Notes under the pieces: generated by a model
Databases searched by the model: none
What the model was told of the DNA's origin: nothing
What the model saw: only the letters and a program-made list of their open reading frames with translations
Assembly (NCBI GenBank): GCA_002729295.1
Contig: PBTU01000151.1
Span: 1 to 21,717, forward strand
Length of the DNA: 21,717 nucleotides
Reading direction: 5' to 3'
From: Verrucomicrobiales bacterium
GTDB taxonomy: Bacteria > Verrucomicrobiota > Verrucomicrobiia > Verrucomicrobiales > Akkermansiaceae
Shown here: positions 14,379 through 21,717 of the stretch, in pieces
Position numbering within the stretch: position 1 is the first letter of the stretch
How the letters are laid out: each line of letters opens with the position of its first letter
Translations under genes and position numbers: made by a program

Positions 14379-15392
14379 ATGATGAAAGCGATTCAGTTTA
14401 TTCGGAATAGCAGTGAGGCGGGAGCTGCCGTTGATGTTGAGTTGCCGCTGCCAGTGGCGGGGGGGCATGATCTCTTGGTGAAGATCGAGGCCATTGCGAT
14501 GAATCCAGTGGACTACAAAGTGCGTCCGGCTGAGGGAGCTGATCCGAAGACGCTGGGATTTGATGCCGCGGGTACGGTGGTAGGTGTTGGTAATGATATC
14601 ACTCTCTTCGCGGAAGGTGATAAGGTTTACTTTGCAGGAGATGTCACGCGTCCGGGGACGAATGCGGAGTATCAGTTGGTGGATGAGCGCATCGTGGCGA
14701 AGCGCCCTGCGACGCTCGGTGCGGTGAAGAGTGCGGCGCTTCCATTGACAGCTCTCACGGCTTGGGAATCGTTGTTTGATCGACTTGGAATTGATTTTGA
14801 TAACGCGAACGGAAATGCTGGAAAGTCGCTTCTCATTATTGGAGGCGCTGGTGGTGTGGGATCGATGGCCATGCAATTGGCGAAGCTGGCGGGCTTGACG
14901 GTAATCGCGACGGCTTCGCGTTCTGAGAGTAGTGAGTGGTGTCGAAAACTTGGAGCTGACTACATTATCAATCATCACGGAGACATGCCGGAGCAGGTTC
15001 GGGAGTTGGGCTTCGAGACCGTGGACTATATCGCGAACTTTAATGAGGTCGACAATGTCTGGGAGGCCATGGGCGAGATGATTGCACCGCAAGGGAGCCT
15101 TGTCTTGATTACCGGGCACCATAGTCATCTCGACATAGCGGGATCCTTTAAGATGAAGAGCGTGAGGGTTTGTTGGGAGTTCATGTTTACTCGTTCGATG
15201 TTTGGAACCGACGATCTCATCGAGCAGCATGAGATCCTCAAGCAAGTGGCAAAGTTGGTCGATGAAGGAAAGATCATCGCGACTGCTAACGAAACACTCA
15301 GCCCGATCAATGCGGAAAATATTCTCGAGGGACACCGTAAGCTTGAGGCCGGATCGTCGATTGGGAAACTTGTCATTTCAGGTTGGGAGTAA
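14379..15392 (+). CDS. MDR-superfamily NAD(P)H oxidoreductase, zinc-independent (quinone oxidoreductase / ZADH-like)
   Basis: A cytoplasmic 337-residue medium-chain dehydrogenase/reductase. An N-terminal GroES-like domain carries MNPVDYKVRP at 41-50, FDAAGTVVGVG at 61-71 and the GDKVY turn. It is followed by a Rossmann domain with the cofactor loop GGAGGVGS at 155-162 and TASRSES after strand 2, which favours NADPH. The cysteines that bind catalytic and structural zinc in alcohol dehydrogenases are absent, so it belongs to the zinc-independent quinone-oxidoreductase branch that reduces quinones or activated enones. Two Met codons begin the frame (14379 and 14382); either could be the start. 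The ABM monooxygenase gene follows after 19 bases, a pairing that suggests quinone or aromatic redox chemistry. Confidence 0.9.
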   Translation: MMKAIQFIRNSSEAGAAVDVELPLPVAGGHDLLVKIEAIAMNPVDYKVRPAEGADPKTLGFDAAGTVVGVGNDITLFAEGDKVYFAGDVTRPGTNAEYQLVDERIVAKRPATLGAVKSAALPLTALTAWESLFDRLGIDFDNANGNAGKSLLIIGGAGGVGSMAMQLAKLAGLTVIATASRSESSEWCRKLGADYIINHHGDMPEQVRELGFETVDYIANFNEVDNVWEAMGEMIAPQGSLVLITGHHSHLDIAGSFKMKSVRVCWEFMFTRSMFGTDDLIEQHEILKQVAKLVDEGKIIATANETLSPINAENILEGHRKLEAGSSIGKLVISGWE

Positions 15393-15411
15393 AATCATTA
15401 CAAAGAGATCC

Positions 15412-15702
15412 ATGTCCAAACTCACCATTGTAGCCAACATCTTCGCCAAGGCCGGAAAGATTGGTTTTGTGAAAGCCGAACTGCTGAAACTGATCGAGCC
15501 CACGCGTGCGGAAGAGGGCTGCCTCAATTACGATCTTCATCAGGATTTTGAAGATCCGAGGCATTTCCTTTTCTACGAAAACTGGGAGTCACGCGAACTT
15601 TGGCAAGCCCACATGAAAGCTCCGCACATCGCGGAATTAAAGGCGGCCACGGAAGGGGCGATTGAGGAAGTGGTTCTCAATGAGATGTCCCAGATTGGGT
15701 AG
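15412..15702 (+). CDS. Antibiotic biosynthesis monooxygenase (ABM) domain protein, YgiN-like
   Basis: A 96-residue single-domain protein of the ABM type (dimeric ferredoxin-like fold). The signature is clear: an opening strand LTIVANIFAKAG, a helix with LLKLIEPTRAEEGCLNYDLH, then DPRHFLFYENWES and the helix LWQAHMKAPHI. Members oxidise quinols or small aromatics without a bound cofactor, or degrade haem; YgiN acts on menadiol. The start is set by ATG 15412, preceded by AAGAGA seven to twelve bases upstream, and yields a normal family length. Longer in-frame extensions overlap the MDR gene and are not needed. It lies directly after the oxidoreductase gene, probably in one operon, fitting a reductase/oxidase pair working on quinones (inference). 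Confidence 0.9.
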   Translation: MSKLTIVANIFAKAGKIGFVKAELLKLIEPTRAEEGCLNYDLHQDFEDPRHFLFYENWESRELWQAHMKAPHIAELKAATEGAIEEVVLNEMSQIG

Positions 15703-15707
15703 GAGTT

Positions 15708-15736
15708 CTGAAAACCTTCGGCTGCTCAGGTTTCAG
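15708..15736 (+). terminator. Imperfect hairpin after the ABM gene
   Basis: CTGAAAACC and GGTTTCAG pair with one bulged A around a 12-base loop, five bases after the stop of the ABM gene. There is no following T-run, so it may be a Rho-dependent or processing site or chance. The remaining 160 bases to the end of carB show no gene. Confidence 0.28.
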
Positions 15737-15900
15737 CGATTCAGCTTTCTAATACCTATCCTCAAATCTCAACCGCCGGGCGATGTCTGCCAATCGATAA
15801 ATAGCGAGTTCTGGAAGAGGGCCATGGTGCCTCTGGAGGGGGTGTCAGTGGAGTTCCTCCATCGTTTTGACTGCTACGGCGGACAAGCCTCTTCTCTAGT

Positions 15901-18900
15901 TTAGATGAGATTGTGATGCTCTTGCAACGGAGTCACTGTGAATTCGCTGTCTTGCAATGAGCGGATGGCTTTGACAGAGGCTTCGGCGGCGCTGAGGTTG
16001 GTGCAGTGACTGATCTTGTGCTGCACGGCACTGGAGCGGATTTTGATTTCGTCCTCGCGAGCCTCGTGGCCGCTTGGAGTGTTGACGATGAAGTCGATGT
16101 CGCCGTTTTTCATCATGTCGATGACGTTGGGGCGCTTTTGCTCGGCGAGTTTGTAGAGACGGTTCACTTCGATGCCTTCGGCTTCGACGCGTTTGAAGGT
16201 GCCACCGGTGGCGTGGATCTTGAAGCCGAGGTTGACGAGGTCTCTTGCGATGGTGACAGCGCGGTCTTTATCGCGGTCGTTGACGGAGAAGAAGACGTTG
16301 CCTTCCTTGGGTAGCGGGTTGAAGGCGCTGATCTGGGCCTTGGCGTATGCCATGCCGAGGTCTTGGTCGGCTCCCATGACTTCGCCGGTGGATTTCATTT
16401 CCGGTCCGAGAACGATGTCGATGCCGGGGAAGCGGCCCCAGGGGAAGACGGCTTCTTTTACGCAGAAGCACGGGGGCATGGTCTCTTCGGTAAAGCCGAG
16501 GTCAACGAGCTTTTTACCAACCATGATCTTGGCGGCGAGCTTGGCGAGCGGGATACCGATGGACTTGGAGACGAAAGGCACGGTGCGGGAGGCCCGTGGG
16601 TTGACTTCGATGACGTAGAGTTCGTCGTCTTTGACCGCGAACTGGATGTTCATGAGGCCGCGAACTTCGAGTTCCTTGGCGAGGGCTTTCGCTCCGACAA
16701 GGATTTCGTTTTTGATTTTGTCACTGAGCGAGAAGGCCGGGATGACGCAGGCGGAGTCGCCCGAATGGATGCCGGCTTGCTCGATGTGTTCCATGATGGC
16801 TCCGACCACTGAGGTGTCGCCGTCGGAGATACAGTCGACGTCAACTTCGGTGGCGTTCTCGAGGAAGCGGTCGACGAGGATGGGACGATCGGGGGCGATG
16901 TCGGTGGCGTTCTTGATATAGGTGCGAAGTTCGTCGTCGCTGTAAACGATCATCATACCGCGTCCGCCAAGGACGAAGCTGGGGCGGACGAGAACAGGGA
17001 AGCCAATGCGGTCTGCAATGGCGACGGCTTCGTCTTCAGAGACCGCGGTGCCGGCTTCGGCTTGCTTGAGGCCGATCTTGTCGAGGAGGGCGGAAAAGAA
17101 CTTGCGGTCCTCGGCGAGTTCGATGGACTTGGGAGAGGTGCCGATGATGGGGACGCCGTGCCGTTCGAGATCGGCGGCAAGGTTGAGCGGAGTTTGACCC
17201 CCGAACTGGACGATGACGCCGTCGGGTTTTTCTTGATCGCAGATGTTGAGAACGTCCTCGAGAGTGAGGGGTTCGAAGTAAAGCTTGTCCGAAGTGTCGT
17301 AGTCTGTGGAGACGGTTTCGGGGTTGGAGTTGACCATGACGGATTCGTAGCCGAGCTCGCGGAGGGCGAAGGAGGCATGGACGCAGCAGTAATCGAATTC
17401 GATTCCCTGGCCGATGCGGTTCGGGCCACCGCCGAGGATGACGATTTTCTTGGCGTCGGATTCGCGGGCTTCGTTTTCGTCGCCGTAGGTCGAGTAGTAG
17501 TAAGGCGTGGCGGCTTCGAATTCCGCAGCGCAGGTATCGACGAGGCGGTAAGTCGGGATGATGCCTTTTTCTTTTCTTTCGGCGCGAACGTCGTCTTGAG
17601 AAATGTCACGTGCGTGGGCGATTTGGACGTCGGAGAAACCGAGCTTCTTAGCGCGGCGGAGGTCGAGGTTGGCGAGGTCGTTCCCTTCTTGTACAATGAT
17701 ACGCATGTTCTCAAGGAACCACGGATCAATTTGGGTGGCGTCGAAGATTTCCTCGATGGTCCAACCTTGTTCAAAGGCAACCTTGAGCCAGAAGATACGC
17801 TCGGCGTTGGGGACGATGAGCTTCCGCTCAATCTGCTCGCGGGTCGCCTCAGGATCTTTTCCGTCGAAGCCGAAGCCAAAGCGTCCGGTCTCGAGTGAGC
17901 GGAGAGATTTTTGGAGAGATTCTTTAAAGGTGCGTCCGATGGACATGGCTTCACCGACGGCCTTCATGGAAGTGGTGAGAACGGGATCGGCGGTGGGGAA
18001 TTTTTCGAAAGTGAAGCGGGGAACCTTGGTGACGACGTAGTCGATGGAAGGTTCGAAGCTGGCGGGAGTTTCGCGGGTGATGTCGTTGGGGAGTTCGTCA
18101 AGGGTGTAACCGACGGCGAGCTTGGCGGCGATCTTGGCGATGGGGAACCCGGTGGCTTTGGAGGCGAGCGCGGAGGAGCGGCTCACGCGCGGGTTCATTT
18201 CGATAACGATGCAGCGGCCGGTCTTTGGGTCGACTGAGAACTGGATGTTGGATCCGCCGGTTTCCACGCCGATTTCGCGGATGACGGCGAAGGAAGCATC
18301 GCGCATGATTTGGTATTCGCGATCGGAGAGAGTCTGGGCGGGAGCGACCGTGATGGAATCGCCGGTGTGGACGCCCATCGGGTCGAGGTTTTCGATGGAG
18401 CAAATGACGACGCAGTTGTCGGCGTGGTCACGCATGACTTCCATTTCGTATTCCTTCCAACCGAGAAGGCATTCCTCGACGAGAACTTCGGTAGTGGGTG
18501 AGAGGTCGAGTCCGCGGTGGACGATGGTTTCGAATTCCTCCTTGTTGTAGGCGATGCCGCCGCCGGTACCGCCGAGGGTGAAGGCGGGGCGGATGACGAG
18601 GGGCATGGAGCCAATGTCGGCTGCGATTGCTTTCGCTTCCTCCATCGAGTGGGCCACACCGGAGACGGGGAGGTCGAGGCCGATCTTGATCATGGCGTCT
18701 TTGAAACGCTGGCGGTTTTCGCCTTTGTCGATGGCGTCGGCATTGGCGCCGATCATGCGGACGCCGTGTTTGTCAAGAGTGCCGGCCTCGAAGAGCTCGA
18801 TGGAAACGTTGAGGGCGGTTTGTCCGCCGAGGGTGGGGAGAAGGGCATCGGGCTTCTCCTTGATAATGATTTTTTCGATGGATTCGGGCGTGATGGGCTC

Positions 18901-19098
18901 GATGTAGGTCCGCTCCGCGAATTGCGGGTCGGTCATGATGGTAGCCGGGTTGGAATTGACCAAGACAACCTCGTATCCTTCTTCGCGGAGGGCCTTGCAG
19001 GCCTGGGTGCCGGAATAGTCGAATTCGCATCCCTGCCCGATGACAATGGGGCCTGCTCCGACGACGAGAATTTTTTTGATGCTAGTATCCTTGGGCAT
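15901..19098 (-). CDS. carB: Carbamoyl-phosphate synthase large subunit
   Basis: Synthesises carbamoyl phosphate from bicarbonate, ammonia delivered by the CarA subunit and two ATP, feeding arginine and pyrimidine synthesis. At 1065 aa it is full length. The two homologous halves are visible. The first begins KKILVVGAGPIVIGQGCEFDY and carries GGQTALN near 91-97 and the ATP-grasp loop RPAFTLGGTGGG near 170-181. The second begins KKIVILGGGPNRIGQGIEFDY near 551-570 and carries GGQTPLN near 634 and RPSFVLGGRGMM near 706. An MGS-type allosteric domain (GNVFFSVNDRDK, ATGGT) fills the last 130 residues. The ATG at 19098 has no Shine-Dalgarno. No carA is adjacent on either side, so the small subunit must be encoded elsewhere. 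The gene is divergent from an unknown gene with a 264-base spacer. Confidence 0.98.
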   Translation of the reverse strand: MPKDTSIKKILVVGAGPIVIGQGCEFDYSGTQACKALREEGYEVVLVNSNPATIMTDPQFAERTYIEPITPESIEKIIIKEKPDALLPTLGGQTALNVSIELFEAGTLDKHGVRMIGANADAIDKGENRQRFKDAMIKIGLDLPVSGVAHSMEEAKAIAADIGSMPLVIRPAFTLGGTGGGIAYNKEEFETIVHRGLDLSPTTEVLVEECLLGWKEYEMEVMRDHADNCVVICSIENLDPMGVHTGDSITVAPAQTLSDREYQIMRDASFAVIREIGVETGGSNIQFSVDPKTGRCIVIEMNPRVSRSSALASKATGFPIAKIAAKLAVGYTLDELPNDITRETPASFEPSIDYVVTKVPRFTFEKFPTADPVLTTSMKAVGEAMSIGRTFKESLQKSLRSLETGRFGFGFDGKDPEATREQIERKLIVPNAERIFWLKVAFEQGWTIEEIFDATQIDPWFLENMRIIVQEGNDLANLDLRRAKKLGFSDVQIAHARDISQDDVRAERKEKGIIPTYRLVDTCAAEFEAATPYYYSTYGDENEARESDAKKIVILGGGPNRIGQGIEFDYCCVHASFALRELGYESVMVNSNPETVSTDYDTSDKLYFEPLTLEDVLNICDQEKPDGVIVQFGGQTPLNLAADLERHGVPIIGTSPKSIELAEDRKFFSALLDKIGLKQAEAGTAVSEDEAVAIADRIGFPVLVRPSFVLGGRGMMIVYSDDELRTYIKNATDIAPDRPILVDRFLENATEVDVDCISDGDTSVVGAIMEHIEQAGIHSGDSACVIPAFSLSDKIKNEILVGAKALAKELEVRGLMNIQFAVKDDELYVIEVNPRASRTVPFVSKSIGIPLAKLAAKIMVGKKLVDLGFTEETMPPCFCVKEAVFPWGRFPGIDIVLGPEMKSTGEVMGADQDLGMAYAKAQISAFNPLPKEGNVFFSVNDRDKDRAVTIARDLVNLGFKIHATGGTFKRVEAEGIEVNRLYKLAEQKRPNVIDMMKNGDIDFIVNTPSGHEAREDEIKIRSSAVQHKISHCTNLSAAEASVKAIRSLQDSEFTVTPLQEHHNLI

Positions 19099-19362
19099 GT
19101 TTTTAGAGCGGTGTGGCTAAAACTTCGTGTATCTGCCAAGGGGGGGAGGTTTTGTAAAGCCCCTTCGCTTTAAATGGGGCGAGAGTGTCTGGATTGGCAG
19201 AGTTGGCTTTGAGCCGGGAGCTTCGATCGGTGGTCTTTCCTCGTTGAGGAGTCAGAGGGCAATTTGGGAGAAATTGCGATTGTGAGGGAGAAAATTGAGG
19301 AAGTTGCTCATGGGGCGAAGAGGGGTTAGAGTTTTCTCGTTCGAAGGATTGAGAGGGCGATT

Positions 19363-19830
19363 ATGGGCATTTTAAAGAAACCGGCGACCTGGGTGGCGGA
19401 GAAGATTGCTGATGTCTTGCTTGGCGGGGATGTATTGGCGCCGGAGCGGGAGGGGACACAGATTGATTGGCAGGTGATGGAGATTGAAAAGCCGCGAAAG
19501 TCGCTGACGGCGGGGATTCCGAGGATTCAGTTGGAATTGGCGATCGGAGCGGCGAATCGGCGTTTGGAGGAGAAAATGGACGCGGAGGGCTGCCGGGCTT
19601 TGATCAAGCGGGCTCCGGAGATCGAGACGGGGGAAATGATGGCGGTGAAGCTGGGAGAGTCGTGCTCACTGACGATTGAGGGCCGGGACGGGAAATTGCT
19701 TTGGCTGGAATTGGTGGGAAGCGGAACGATGAATGATTTTTTTTGGGATGAGATCCTGGGACGGGCCAGTGAGGTGGGGAGACCTGATGAGATAGAGAAA
19801 AGGCCGCACTCCGGAGAGGGCGGCCTTTGA
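19363..19830 (+). CDS. Hypothetical protein, 155 aa
   Basis: I do not recognise this protein. It begins MGILKKPATWVAEKIADVLL, an amphipathic stretch that could sit at a membrane surface, but it has no signal peptide or transmembrane segment. The middle is charged and helix-prone (RRLEEKMDAEGCRALIKRAP, then ETGEMMAVKLGE). Two strand-like hydrophobic segments follow (CSLTIEGRDGKLLWLELVGS), then NDFFWDEILGR. The start is well supported by GAGAGGG ending five bases before the ATG, one of the few good Shine-Dalgarno sequences in the window. The last ten codons (about KRPHSGEGGL) coincide with a strong hairpin that also serves the convergent lipoprotein gene, so the true protein end may be under RNA-structure rather than protein constraint. 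Confidence 0.65.
   Translation: MGILKKPATWVAEKIADVLLGGDVLAPEREGTQIDWQVMEIEKPRKSLTAGIPRIQLELAIGAANRRLEEKMDAEGCRALIKRAPEIETGEMMAVKLGESCSLTIEGRDGKLLWLELVGSGTMNDFFWDEILGRASEVGRPDEIEKRPHSGEGGL
19799..19828 (-). terminator. Strong hairpin terminator shared by convergent genes
   Basis: AAAGGCCGC (19799-19807) and GCGGCCTTT (19820-19828) form a perfect nine-base-pair stem with a 12-base loop. Read on the minus strand it is followed by TCTCTATCTC and lies 26 bases after the lipoprotein stop, as expected for a Rho-independent terminator of that gene. Read on the plus strand the tail is only TTT and the hairpin lies inside the last codons of the unknown 155-residue gene. Confidence 0.62.
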
Positions 19831-19854
19831 AAAGAAGTGATGAGAAGAGGCTTA

Positions 19855-19995
19855 CTATTTCTCTCCACCGCCGCAGCTTCCGCAGCAGGATTTCTTCTCA
19901 GTGGAGCAATCTCCGCAGCAGCTTCCGCCGGTGGAGGCACAAGAAGCGAGGGCGAAGGCCGCTCCGGCGGTCAGTAGGATGATGAATTTTTTCAT
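19855..19995 (-). CDS. Cysteine-rich mini-lipoprotein, 46 aa
   Basis: A very short gene: ATG at 19995, TAG at 19855-19857. The product starts MKKFIILLTAGAAFALASC, a textbook lipoprotein signal with lipobox LASC, so the mature protein would be only 28 residues anchored by the lipidated C19. It contains two copies of a CCGxC element (CCGDC and CCGSC) separated by STEKKS, and ends GGGEK. Six cysteines besides the lipid-bearing one suggest metal (zinc, copper, iron-sulfur) binding or disulfide chemistry in the envelope. No named family comes to mind. Small CCGxC-containing lipoproteins may occur in related genomes, but I cannot confirm that. A clear terminator follows, and a palindrome lies 63 bases upstream of the start. 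No Shine-Dalgarno is seen. Confidence 0.8.
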   Translation of the reverse strand: MKKFIILLTAGAAFALASCASTGGSCCGDCSTEKKSCCGSCGGGEK

Positions 19996-20057
19996 AATAG
20001 CTGGTTTCGTTGTTGGGAACCTGTCCCGAGATAAGTTTCATCAATTTTTGGAATTAA

Positions 20058-20073
20058 TCAAGTCTTGACTTGA
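20058..20073. promoter_or_regulatory. Perfect inverted repeat upstream of the mini-lipoprotein gene (possible operator)
   Basis: TCAAGTC-TT-GACTTGA is a 16-base dyad with perfect seven-base arms, set in an AT-rich stretch 63 bases upstream of the lipoprotein start. The size and symmetry suit a dimeric repressor site. No promoter elements can be confirmed beside it, and chance occurrence is possible. Confidence 0.35.
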
Positions 20074-20112
20074 ATTTGCACGTTTTAGGGGAAAGAGAGC
20101 ATGCTAGCGTGG

Positions 20113-20172
20113 GGCGTCGAACTTTTCCCCCATGGACGGGTGTTTTTCCTCATAAGCTCATCATTCGACGCC
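20113..20172 (-). repeat. Nine-base inverted repeat downstream of the CotH-type gene
   Basis: GGCGTCGAA (20113-20121) and TTCGACGCC (20164-20172) are perfect reverse complements separated by 42 bases. On the minus strand the first arm begins 12 bases after the stop of the CotH-type gene, so the transcript could fold into a long-looped 3' stem. Wobble pairs extend it by two. The loop is large for an intrinsic terminator. Confidence 0.33.
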
Positions 20173-20184
20173 TTGGCGAGCTTC

Positions 20185-21717
20185 TTATCGCTGATACACC
20201 CGCAGGCGGACGAAGAACTTGCTTACATCCGTAGCCGCTTCTGGAGTGCGCAGGGTGAATGTGGAGGTGCCGTCGCCGTTGTGGGTTTCGTCCTCGTGCT
20301 CAAGGGTTTCTCCGGTGGGCGTCCAGGTCACCATGTCGGTGGACACTTCGACGACGACGAGGGCATCATCGGCGGCGAGGTTTTTGGGGAAGCTCACGGT
20401 GAAGCGGCCGTTGGAGTCGACACTTGAGGTGATGATTTGTCCGCCGAAGACGAGGTCGCTCGTGCCGTAGGCGTATTCTGCGAAGGCATTGAGTCCGTCG
20501 CCATCGTTGTCGATAGTTCTGTCTCCGGTGCCGAAGGGGGCGGCGTCGCTGCTGCCGGCGCTTCCGGCGGCATCAACGCTGGCGCGCCAATTGACAGCGT
20601 CATCATGGTTGGGATTTGAGATGGGAGCGATGAGGACGAGGCTTGGGCCATCGCCATCCGCAGTTTCGGGCCAAGGGTATTTGTCATTGTAGGTGAAGTT
20701 ACGAATATCTCCTCCGAAGCCCATCAGGATGATTTGCTCACCGCTGCCGGAGAGGCCTGAGTCGTTAGCGAATTCTCCGGCGATGAGACTGGAGACTCCC
20801 AAGCCGTAGCGATGTTCGAAGGCGGCCTGATCGCGGACCACGAGAACGCGCTCGCCGGGAGGGAGAACCGTGATGGCGGAGCCAACGAAGGAGAAATCGA
20901 TCCCGTCGGTGAAGCTGACATTGGTCAGGTCGAGGATGTTGCCGGAGATGTTGAGGAGCTCCAGGTATTCGAATTGGTTGTTGTTGGTAAAGCCGGCGTT
21001 GATTTCGTCCGGTGTGGGTTCGTCCGGCTGATACATGATCTCGGAGATGACGAGATTGGTTGGGCCGGCAAGGTCGGCACCGATGACGAAGGTGGCAGAA
21101 GTGGGGGCACCCCATTGGGCACCATCGTAGGCCCGGGCGGTGACGGTAGTGGTTTCGTTCAGCGTGACGATGCTTCCGTTGAACGAGCTCGTAGAAGGGG
21201 TCCCTCCTGGAGCGCGGGGGTCACTGCCATCCGCAGTGTAGTAAACACCACCCTGAGGCGCGGTCATGTTGAGCTGAAAGCCATTCGCAACGATGCCTCC
21301 GTTCTGGCTGAAGGTCGGAGGGCTGGAGAATTGGTCGTCGATCCATTCGGAGCGGGCTTTGAGCCACCCTTTGAGGTGCGAAATTTGGCGGTTCCAGCCG
21401 GTTCCTTCGGTGGCAAAGTTGGTTCCCGAGATGGAATTGACATTGAGAGCGGTCCATTTGTTAAAGTTGCGGACCTGAGCTTCGGAGAGTTCGGCGGCCA
21501 TGTCGTCGACGATGGCGCCGAGGTTGGATTGCGAGAATTTGTCACTTCTCAGAGCGTACCACCGGTCGATGACTTTTTGGAAGACATCGGGCCTGGAAGT
21601 CTTAAGCTGGGGATCGGACATATTGCGAGTACCATCATCTGAGGGTTCAAATCCGAATAGCAGTCCAAACCACTCGAATTGGAGGTCAAACCAGGTCGAG
21701 CTGGTGTCATCGGTGTC
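20185..21717 (-). CDS. CotH/lamin-tail domain exported protein, C-terminal part (continues past right edge)
   Basis: The frame is open to the last base of the window (510 residues visible), so the N-terminus lies beyond it; the internal Met at 21621 is not the start. The visible start (DTDDTSSTWFDLQF) and the helical region with RWYALRSDKFS and EAQVRNFNKW resemble the end of a CotH kinase-like domain. Next is a chitobiase/hexosaminidase C-terminal-type domain (PPTFSQNGG to about GAPTSATFV, with YYTADGSDPR). A lamin-tail domain follows (NLVISEIMYQPDEP, then FEYLELLNISGNILDLTNV and LPPGERVLVV). The end has a DNDGDGLNAFAEYAYG linker and a beta-rich C-terminal domain closing FVRLRVYQR. Such large exported proteins are common in Verrucomicrobia, with function unknown; CotH kinases phosphorylate spore-coat proteins in Bacillus, but whether the catalytic residues exist here cannot be seen. 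Confidence 0.85.
   Translation of the reverse strand, partial: DTDDTSSTWFDLQFEWFGLLFGFEPSDDGTRNMSDPQLKTSRPDVFQKVIDRWYALRSDKFSQSNLGAIVDDMAAELSEAQVRNFNKWTALNVNSISGTNFATEGTGWNRQISHLKGWLKARSEWIDDQFSSPPTFSQNGGIVANGFQLNMTAPQGGVYYTADGSDPRAPGGTPSTSSFNGSIVTLNETTTVTARAYDGAQWGAPTSATFVIGADLAGPTNLVISEIMYQPDEPTPDEINAGFTNNNQFEYLELLNISGNILDLTNVSFTDGIDFSFVGSAITVLPPGERVLVVRDQAAFEHRYGLGVSSLIAGEFANDSGLSGSGEQIILMGFGGDIRNFTYNDKYPWPETADGDGPSLVLIAPISNPNHDDAVNWRASVDAAGSAGSSDAAPFGTGDRTIDNDGDGLNAFAEYAYGTSDLVFGGQIITSSVDSNGRFTVSFPKNLAADDALVVVEVSTDMVTWTPTGETLEHEDETHNGDGTSTFTLRTPEAATDVSKFFVRLRVYQR

Noticed and set aside
14073..15335. A 420-codon minus-strand open frame over the MDR gene and the start of the amidohydrolase
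   Set aside because: The translation is Arg/His/Ser-rich with no motif, and it overlaps a clear oxidoreductase gene almost completely.
19159..19180. GCCCC/GGGGC hairpin in the carB leader, with an overlapping AAAGC/GCTTT alternative, as a possible pyrimidine or arginine attenuator
   Set aside because: Stems are only five pairs, no T-run follows, no leader peptide with diagnostic codons is visible, and no known riboswitch pattern was seen.

Overview
The window looks like a piece of a Verrucomicrobiota chromosome, most likely a free-living or marine member of the Verrucomicrobiales. This is inferred from the gene types, because there is no rRNA. The clues are two exported S1-type sulfatases side by side, an exported CotH/lamin-tail/chitobiase-C-terminal protein, a PQQ-type propeller protein, paired exported amidohydrolases, moderately high G+C, and few clear Shine-Dalgarno sequences. 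No tRNA, CRISPR array, insertion sequence, phage gene or integrase was found.

Layout: positions 1-368 hold no intact gene, but two out-of-register reading frames look like the worn ends of a lamin-tail-type protein gene. A hypothetical gene (369-800) follows. Next come a lipoprotein D-Ala-D-Ala dipeptidase and an exported beta-propeller protein that overlap by 4 bases (844-2951). A 45-codon reading frame lies on the minus strand (2957-3094). A CPA1-type cation/proton antiporter with a C-terminal RCK-like domain overlaps a SAM methyltransferase by 4 bases (3177-5761), and ileS follows on the same strand (5830-8550).

From 8602 to 15702 lies a catabolic or exported block. Two sulfatases are transcribed divergently. 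A two-gene minus-strand operon encodes homologous exported amidohydrolases, one with an intact metal site and one that has lost most of it. A zinc-independent MDR oxidoreductase and a small ABM-type monooxygenase follow on the plus strand. The long carB gene (15901-19098) runs on the minus strand without carA beside it. Beyond it are an unknown plus-strand gene and a 46-residue cysteine-rich lipoprotein gene on the minus strand. These two converge on one strong hairpin that lies inside the coding end of the unknown gene. The window ends in the C-terminal two or three domains of a CotH-family protein that continues past the right edge.

Most of the window is housekeeping or a recognisable family. 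The observations most worth following up are the amidohydrolase/pseudo-amidohydrolase pair, the cysteine-rich mini-lipoprotein with its shared terminator and upstream palindrome, the antiporter with altered signature residues, and the possible gene remnant at the left edge. I do not see convincing evidence for a large undescribed system.
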